Origin: Candidatus Hydrogenedentota bacterium
GTDB lineage: Bacteria; Hydrogenedentota; Hydrogenedentia; Hydrogenedentiales; CAITNO01
NCBI GenBank assembly: GCA_903922535.1
Contig: CAIXUF010000598.1
Span: 1 to 19,190 of the forward strand
Direction: 5' to 3'
DNA: 19,190 bases
Part shown: one piece after another, positions 14,852 through 19,190 of the stretch
Position numbering within the stretch: position 1 is the stretch's first letter
How the letters are laid out: the number at the start of each line of letters is the position of its first letter
Made by a program: the position numbers and the translations under genes
Notes under the pieces: generated by a model
Database searches by the model: none
What the model was told of the DNA's origin: nothing
What the model saw: the letters and a program-made list of their open reading frames with translations, nothing else

Positions 14852-16554
14852 GGAGTGGTGGTGCCCGCAGTCGCCGCTCCCAAAGAAACGACGAAGTTCA
14901 CCGGCGCTCCGGGCGGCACCATCGTGCCGGCCGGCGGGAACTGCCTGACAACCAGGCCCTGGGCAACCGTGGCGTTATGGAATTGGGCCACCATACCCAC
15001 CACAAACCCCGCCGAAGTTACGGCGGTTTGGGCATCGGCCTGGGTCATGCCGACGATGTTGGGAACAGCAACCGGCGCAGGGGCCGGTCCGGCAGACACC
15101 ACGACAGAAACTGGCGCGTTCACCGGAACGGTCTTGTCCGCTTCCGGCCGCTGGACCATGACCTGGTCAACAGGAACCGTGTCGTTGTATTTGTGGCCCA
15201 CCGCACCCAGCGGGAAACCGGCGGCTGCGATGGCGGTCTTTGCATCATCCAGCGTCATGCCGACCACATTGGGTACTGCGGCGGTCTGAACCTGGACCTC
15301 GCCCTCAGTGGACTCTCCTTCGGCTGGCTCGCCTTCAGCAACTTCGCCTTCACCCCCGTGGTGGTGGCGGTGCTGCAGGAAGTCGGGGATGCCGTCGCCG
15401 TTGGCGTCCATCGCGGGCGGGATGTGCAGGAGGCCCACCAGGGCGGCAATACTGTCCGGAATGCCGTTTCCGTGGGTGTCTGTCAACTGGGGCAGGTGCA
15501 GATTGCGCAGCAACTCCGGAAGGTGCTGCGTAATGGTGTTCATCACGAAGTCCACAGCCATGTCAGTGGTTAACGGAAGATTGTACTGCTGGAGCCATGT
15601 CTTGACGGCATCACGCAGGCAGCCGAGGAACGGCTCGAGGAAGTCGGGAATATGGTTGCCGTTGGCATCGATCAGACTCACGTCCGTGACGGTGCTGAGA
15701 TTGTCGGCCACGCAGGTCTTGATGACGCGCTTTAGCGCTGTCAGATCGATGCACGGCAGAACCATCGGGGAAAGCGCGTTGCCATGGGCCATCGGGACCA
15801 CCTCACCCTCCACGGGCGCTTCGCCTTCAGACGTCGTGGTGCAGTCAAAAATGGGAAGCCTCGCGGCCTCTCCAAGAAGATTGTCCAGGAAATCGGGAAT
15901 CCCGTTGCCGTCAGCGTCCACCAACAGATCCTGGATGTTGATATGCGACAGCAGATCCCTGAGGTCCGTGGTGACGGTAATGACCGAACCAAAGGTCAGC
16001 GTGCCAAGGTCCAGCACGTCACATTGGGAGAGTTCGGCCAGGGGCAGCACCGTGGAGGTGACTCCGGCAACGCTGAACTGCACGGTGCCGGTTTGCTGGT
16101 TGCCGTCTGCATCGGGTGTGGTGGCAAAAGTGAGAGACCACGCCTTCCTGACCGGCAGCTTGATGCTGAAAGCGCCGGTTTCCGGGTCCACGGTCGCGAC
16201 CACCTGGTCGCCGTCCTGGGAAGTGGCCGCCAGCGTGATGCCTGCCTGCAGAAGGTCCGCCGGGGCGGACAGGACGCCCTTCACGCGCTGAAGCAGACCG
16301 CCCGTTCCCAGTGTGGTGTTTATCAGGTTCTGCACATCGGCGATGTCCACCAGGCTGTTCCCGTCGACGTCAGCCAGCGCCGACCCGGGGACGGTTTGCA
16401 GCGCCTGAGCAATGGCCGCCTGGATGTCCAGCACGTTCACGACACCGTCACCGTTGACATCACCCACCGCCGCGGACAGCGTCCCGGCGGAAGCGGTGCC
16501 GGCAGCCGCGAAAGCCACGACTGCGATAAAAAGCAACTTAAACAACGTCTTCAT
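14848..16554 (-). CDS. Secreted dockerin protein with calcium-loop repeats and two PASTA domains
   Basis: 568 residues. Signal peptide 1-23 (MKTLFKLLFIAVVAFAAAGTASA). A complete type I-like dockerin at 31-83 has two calcium loops, DVNGDGVVNVLD (32-43) and DVDGNSLVDIAD (62-73). A beta-rich region (about 88-190) follows. Four thrombospondin-3-like loops of the form D-x-x-G-N/D-x-I-P-D-F/S lie at 213, 296, 359 and 383. A His cluster (395-399) and an EGE-rich linker (about 400-420) lead to two PASTA domains (about 428-490 and 498-558). There is no C-terminal helix, so it is probably soluble and is the natural partner for the cohesins encoded downstream. GGAGA lies 7 nt before ATG 16554. The frame extends eight codons further but would spoil the signal peptide. 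The stop overlaps the next start by ATGA. Confidence 0.9.
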   Translation of the reverse strand: MKTLFKLLFIAVVAFAAAGTASAGTLSAAVGDVNGDGVVNVLDIQAAIAQALQTVPGSALADVDGNSLVDIADVQNLINTTLGTGGLLQRVKGVLSAPADLLQAGITLAATSQDGDQVVATVDPETGAFSIKLPVRKAWSLTFATTPDADGNQQTGTVQFSVAGVTSTVLPLAELSQCDVLDLGTLTFGSVITVTTDLRDLLSHINIQDLLVDADGNGIPDFLDNLLGEAARLPIFDCTTTSEGEAPVEGEVVPMAHGNALSPMVLPCIDLTALKRVIKTCVADNLSTVTDVSLIDANGNHIPDFLEPFLGCLRDAVKTWLQQYNLPLTTDMAVDFVMNTITQHLPELLRNLHLPQLTDTHGNGIPDSIAALVGLLHIPPAMDANGDGIPDFLQHRHHHGGEGEVAEGEPAEGESTEGEVQVQTAAVPNVVGMTLDDAKTAIAAAGFPLGAVGHKYNDTVPVDQVMVQRPEADKTVPVNAPVSVVVSAGPAPAPVAVPNIVGMTQADAQTAVTSAGFVVGMVAQFHNATVAQGLVVRQFPPAGTMVPPGAPVNFVVSLGAATAGTTTP

Positions 16555-16578
16555 GTTTAATTCTCCGTTTCTGGTCAA

Positions 16579-16611
16579 GATCCCCTGCGAAAGCGCCGCT
16601 TTCGGGAGATC
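16579..16611 (-). promoter_or_regulatory. Leader hairpin of the dockerin-PASTA gene
   Basis: A long imperfect palindrome in the leader, 24 nt before the ATG. GATC / GATC outer pairs and CC / GG lead to a perfect 7-bp CGAAAGC / GCTTTCG stem with a 3-nt loop, with small bulges between. It matches no riboswitch I know. It could regulate translation or mRNA stability. Confidence 0.4.
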
Positions 16612-16746
16612 AACCCATGATTCATTTCCATTTGTTCACTGTGTGTCTGAGAGACAAGCAGGAGACGATTACACACGTTGTATTCCACTGGGATTGGACC
16701 GGCAATGCATGCCACGTTCCCAAAAAGGGCAATACGCCGTGCGAAT

Positions 16747-16761
16747 CGCCTGAATCAGGCG
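16747..16761. repeat. Palindrome at the stop codon of the small dockerin gene
   Basis: CGCCTGAATCAGGCG, a perfect 15-bp palindrome with a single central base. It includes the TGA stop (16755-16757). No T-run follows on the minus strand, so read-through into the next gene is expected. Confidence 0.45.
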
Positions 16762-17207
16762 GAGAAAGGAGGGGCATTGGGCGTCAGAATAAACAGATAA
16801 CGCTCCGTGGTGGTGGGAACAATGCACCGTTCAGGATGCTCGCCGGGCTCGGAAAGCACCGGGGGAAAAACAACCGTGGATTCAGATTCGACCCCGCGGT
16901 CAACCAGATCGGCCATGCGCCCGGTCTGAAAGCTGAAAACGCAGACCTCGGGGCCGCCGGGCTTGGAGGCGGGCATTTCGCGGTCATGCTTGCCGAACTG
17001 CACCTGGCGCAGCACCCGCTGGAAGTCGAGAACGCTGGAATGGCCGTTGTGGAGGGCTTTTGCAATAATGACCTGAAGGTCGAGAACGTCAACCCGGTGA
17101 TCCCCGTTGACATCAGCCGGGGAGCAGGCGCCAAACTCCCGGACACCAAGGAATGGTATCGAGATGGCTACAGCGCAGATAATCCTTATACAGTGCTTTG
17201 CCTGCAT
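16755..17207 (-). CDS. Small exported protein with a half-degenerate dockerin
   Basis: 150 residues from ATG 17207. A signal peptide (1-27, MQAKHCIRIICAVAISIPFLG then FGA-CSP) may be cut by signal peptidase I. The FGAC site is a poor lipobox. A dockerin follows: the first loop DVNGDHRVDVLD (32-43) is complete, while the second half (HSSVLDFQRVLRQVQ, 56-70) keeps the helix and has lost the calcium-binding residues. The remaining 80 residues match nothing I recognise. The frame is open to 17570, but that extension crosses the promoter and hides the signal peptide, so it is rejected. The Shine-Dalgarno is weak (AAGGGA 11 nt upstream). First gene of the operon, 200 nt before the larger dockerin gene. 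Confidence 0.75.
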   Translation of the reverse strand: MQAKHCIRIICAVAISIPFLGVREFGACSPADVNGDHRVDVLDLQVIIAKALHNGHSSVLDFQRVLRQVQFGKHDREMPASKPGGPEVCVFSFQTGRMADLVDRGVESESTVVFPPVLSEPGEHPERCIVPTTTERYLFILTPNAPPFSA

Positions 17208-17240
17208 CTTAAGTCGGATCCCTTTGTCTACTCCACAGGT

Positions 17241-17269
17241 AGGGTAACACGAAAAACCGGGGTTGTCAA
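17241..17269 (-). promoter_or_regulatory. Promoter of the cohesin-dockerin operon
   Basis: Minus strand: a perfect -35 TTGACA (17264-17269), exactly 17 nt of spacer, then TACCCT (17241-17246), which keeps the key TA...T positions. Transcription would start near 17234, giving a leader of about 27 nt to ATG 17207. This also rules out the longer upstream frame as coding. Confidence 0.6.
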
Positions 17270-17521
17270 GGAAATATGACCTGGAATTTGGCAACCGGCG
17301 GCGGTTCCGGGGCTGGCAGGGCAAACCGCCAGACGACCGGACGCGGCCCGTCCATGTCAGGCATTTTTGGAGGACCAGCCCGCGATCTTTTGCATTGCTT
17401 TCGGGGTTCTGGTAATATTCATATCCCCTGAGGAACCCATTGGGACAAGAGAGAAGCGGAGCGTTTCCGCACGAGACACATCGCCACGCACGGTCCCGGA
17501 TGAAAGAGTCCGGCCGGCTGT
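17270..17521. other. Divergent intergenic region with ABC-transporter promoter candidate
   Basis: No gene seen. On the plus strand, TTGCAT (17390-17395), a 17-nt spacer and TAATAT (17413-17418) form a candidate promoter about 118 nt before the ABC ATPase start. The rest shows no clear structure. Confidence 0.45.
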
Positions 17522-17527
17522 AAAGGA
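17522..17527 (+). promoter_or_regulatory. Shine-Dalgarno AAAGGA that sets the GTG start of the ABC ATPase
   Basis: AAAGGA ends 8 nt before GTG 17536, supporting this non-ATG start, and the protein begins at the usual distance from the first beta strand of the ATPase fold. Confidence 0.65.
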
Positions 17528-17535
17528 CCATTCCT

Positions 17536-18480
17536 GTGTCCATCGCAATCCAGACAACCAAATTGACCAAGGTCTACGAAGGCTCTTTCCGGGCGCAGGA
17601 TGTGCATGCCCTGAAGGACCTGGATCTCACCATCAACCAGGGCGAGATCTACGGCTATCTTGGCCCGAACGGCTCGGGCAAGACGACCACGATCAAGATG
17701 ATGCTGGGCCTGCTGTTTCCCACTTCGGGGACCATCGAGATTCTCGGCAGCCCCAACGTCGGCTCGGCGTCGGTCAAACGCAACATCGGCTATCTGCCCG
17801 AAGGCGCCTACTACCCCGATTTCCTCAAGGGCGAGGAAATCCTGGAGTATTACGGCAAGCTTTACGGTCTGGGCGGCAAAGATTTGCAGCGGCGCATGGC
17901 TGAAACGCTTGAACTGGTGGGGATGACCCATGCGCGCAAGCGCCTGCTGCGCGGCTATTCCAAGGGGATGCGCCAGCGCATCGGCCTGGCCCAGGCACTC
18001 ATCAGCAACCCGGCCATTCTGATTCTCGACGAGCCCACCACGGGCCTGGACCCCATCGCGCGCAAGGAAATCCGCGACATCCTGGCCAATCTGCGCGACC
18101 AGGGCAAGACACTGCTCATCTCCAGCCACGAACTGCTGGAAGTGGAGCTGATTTGCGACCGCGTGGGCATTCTGTTCGAGGGCGTTCTCCAGGCCCAGGG
18201 AACGCTGGACGAACTGCTGGTGCAGCGCGATGTGACAGTGGACGTGGACGGCGTGGACGACGCCGCAGTCGTAAAGCTGACCGAGAAAGGGCTGCAAGTG
18301 GAGGATCGTGTGCAGTCGCGCGCCAAACTCCGTGTGGCCTCCGCCATCACCGCCTACGAGGCGCTGGAACTGTGCCGCGCGTTTGATCTCAAACTCATCG
18401 GCGTCGCGCCCCGGCGCGAAACGCTTGAAGAACTGTTCGTGCGCATCGTGGGCGCCGCACAGTCGACTCGGAGACAGTAA
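17536..18480 (+). CDS. ABC transporter ATP-binding protein (ABC-2 type export system)
   Basis: 314 residues. ATPase that drives a membrane exporter. Walker A GPNGSGKTTT (about 44-53), signature YSKGMRQRIGLAQAL with SKGMR in place of LSGGQ, Walker B LILDEPTTGLDP and switch His in SSHELLEVE are all present. The C-terminal 90 residues form the accessory domain typical of CcmA/NatA/GldA-like ATPases. GTG start with AAAGGA 8 nt upstream. The stop is 2 nt before the permease ATG, so the two form an operon and a complex. It diverges from the cohesin-dockerin operon. Whether it exports anything for that system is not shown. Confidence 0.95.
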   Translation: MSIAIQTTKLTKVYEGSFRAQDVHALKDLDLTINQGEIYGYLGPNGSGKTTTIKMMLGLLFPTSGTIEILGSPNVGSASVKRNIGYLPEGAYYPDFLKGEEILEYYGKLYGLGGKDLQRRMAETLELVGMTHARKRLLRGYSKGMRQRIGLAQALISNPAILILDEPTTGLDPIARKEIRDILANLRDQGKTLLISSHELLEVELICDRVGILFEGVLQAQGTLDELLVQRDVTVDVDGVDDAAVVKLTEKGLQVEDRVQSRAKLRVASAITAYEALELCRAFDLKLIGVAPRRETLEELFVRIVGAAQSTRRQ

Positions 18481-18482
18481 TC

Positions 18483-19190
18483 ATGGGTGGATTCATCGAT
18501 TTCTTCCGCGGCCCCTGGTACATCGCCGTCTACACCTACCGGGAGGGTATCCGCAAAAAGACCCTCATCGGCTTCCTGGTGCTGAGCCTGATGGTGATTT
18601 TCGGCGCGAGTTTCATATCGTCCTACCTCGACCCCACCTCCGAGACGGACATTGACCTCAAGCTCATCAAGGACATCTGCGTCGCCACGATTTCAATTTT
18701 TGGCGTGCTGATAACGATTTTCATCTCCGCGTCGGTGGTGCCCGGTGAAATTGAAAACAAGGTCATCTACACCATTCTGTCCAAGCCCGTCCGCCGCATC
18801 CAGTACCTGCTGGGCAAGTTCATCGGCGCCCAGTTGATCATCATCGTCAACCTGCTGCTGATGGGCGTGCTGTTCTTCGCCGCCCTCTACATGCGCCAGG
18901 GCATCATGCCCACACTGCTGCTGTGGTCGATGCTGCTCACCTATTTCGAGTTCCTCATCATTTCGGCGTTCACCTTCGCGGTGTCCTGCGCGTCCACGTC
19001 GGCCGTGGTGCCCACGATCATGGGCCTGTTCATCTACATCACCGGCAACCTGACCGAATTCCTCAAGGACGTGCAGAACCGGGCCGGCCAGAGCGGCAGA
19101 TGGTTCGACGACGCGATCGGCTGGATTGCGAACGCGTTGTACCAGGTGCTCCCCAATCTCCAGAATTTCAGCCTGAAGACGCAGATCATC
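18483..19190 (+). CDS. ABC-2 type transporter permease, N-terminal part (3' end outside window)
   Basis: 236 codons are visible, open to the last base. The partner permease of the ATPase just upstream (2-nt gap). After a short cytoplasmic start (GGFIDFFRGPWYIAVYTYREGIRKKT) it shows a helix at about 29-45, an extracytoplasmic segment, and further helices at about 66-84, 112-132, 137-160 and 166-184. The coupling segment PGEIENKVIYTILSKPVRR between helices is the signature of GldA/NatB-like ABC-2 permeases. A large soluble loop starts near residue 190. The substrate is unknown. Confidence 0.9.
   Translation, partial: MGGFIDFFRGPWYIAVYTYREGIRKKTLIGFLVLSLMVIFGASFISSYLDPTSETDIDLKLIKDICVATISIFGVLITIFISASVVPGEIENKVIYTILSKPVRRIQYLLGKFIGAQLIIIVNLLLMGVLFFAALYMRQGIMPTLLLWSMLLTYFEFLIISAFTFAVSCASTSAVVPTIMGLFIYITGNLTEFLKDVQNRAGQSGRWFDDAIGWIANALYQVLPNLQNFSLKTQII

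Noticed and set aside
9044..17207. Classical cellulosome cluster
   Set aside because: No glycoside hydrolase, carbohydrate-binding module or S-layer homology domain was seen. The dockerins are not attached to enzymes.
17208..17570. 121-residue N-terminal extension of the small dockerin protein
   Set aside because: It would place the signal peptide in the middle of the protein and crosses the operon promoter and the ABC gene start.

Overview
The window is about 19.2 kb of GC-rich bacterial chromosome. It probably comes from an uncultured lineage near Candidatus Hydrogenedentota, Lentisphaerota or Planctomycetota. The clues are a DUF1559-type prepilin-like protein, surface proteins with Glu-Gly linkers and a Cys-containing C-terminal membrane anchor, dockerin repeats of the DVNGDG..NVLD type, and 9-bp GTCCATNNC minisatellites between genes. 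The lineage is an inference and no taxonomic marker gene is present.

Region 1 (1-3072) holds acyl-CoA metabolism. It has the 3' part of an acyl-CoA dehydrogenase (+), then a convergent alpha-methylacyl-CoA racemase-like family III CoA-transferase (-) and an HSD10-like short-chain dehydrogenase (-). Together they suggest beta-oxidation of 2-methyl-branched acyl-CoAs. A cluster of perfect hairpins with trinucleotide loops separates the convergent genes. Region 2 (3307-4910) has a tRNA-Val(CAC) and a prepilin-like gene with a good promoter, a FadR/GntR-type palindrome at the start site and a strong intrinsic terminator. Region 3 (5054-9019) has an ABC1/UbiB-family kinase-like protein (-), a small three-helix membrane protein (+) and a fusion of a MauE/DoxX-like membrane domain with a thioredoxin-like domain (+).

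Region 4 (9044-17269, minus strand) is the most unusual part. A consensus-35 promoter precedes six genes on one strand that encode only exported proteins. In transcription order they are a small protein with a half-degenerate dockerin, a soluble dockerin / calcium-loop / 2xPASTA protein, and four proteins with an N-terminal cohesin-like domain and a C-terminal membrane helix. The last of these carries eleven 68-residue PASTA repeats between the cohesin and the anchor. Two junctions are tightly coupled (an ATGA overlap and a 3-nt gap). There is no glycoside hydrolase or carbohydrate-binding module, so this is not a classical cellulosome locus. It reads as a self-contained cohesin-dockerin cell-surface assembly, possibly attached to the wall through PASTA repeats. 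That function is inference.

Region 5 (17536-19190, plus strand) holds an ABC transporter ATPase with a GTG start and a tightly linked ABC-2 permease that runs off the window. They diverge from the cohesin-dockerin operon.
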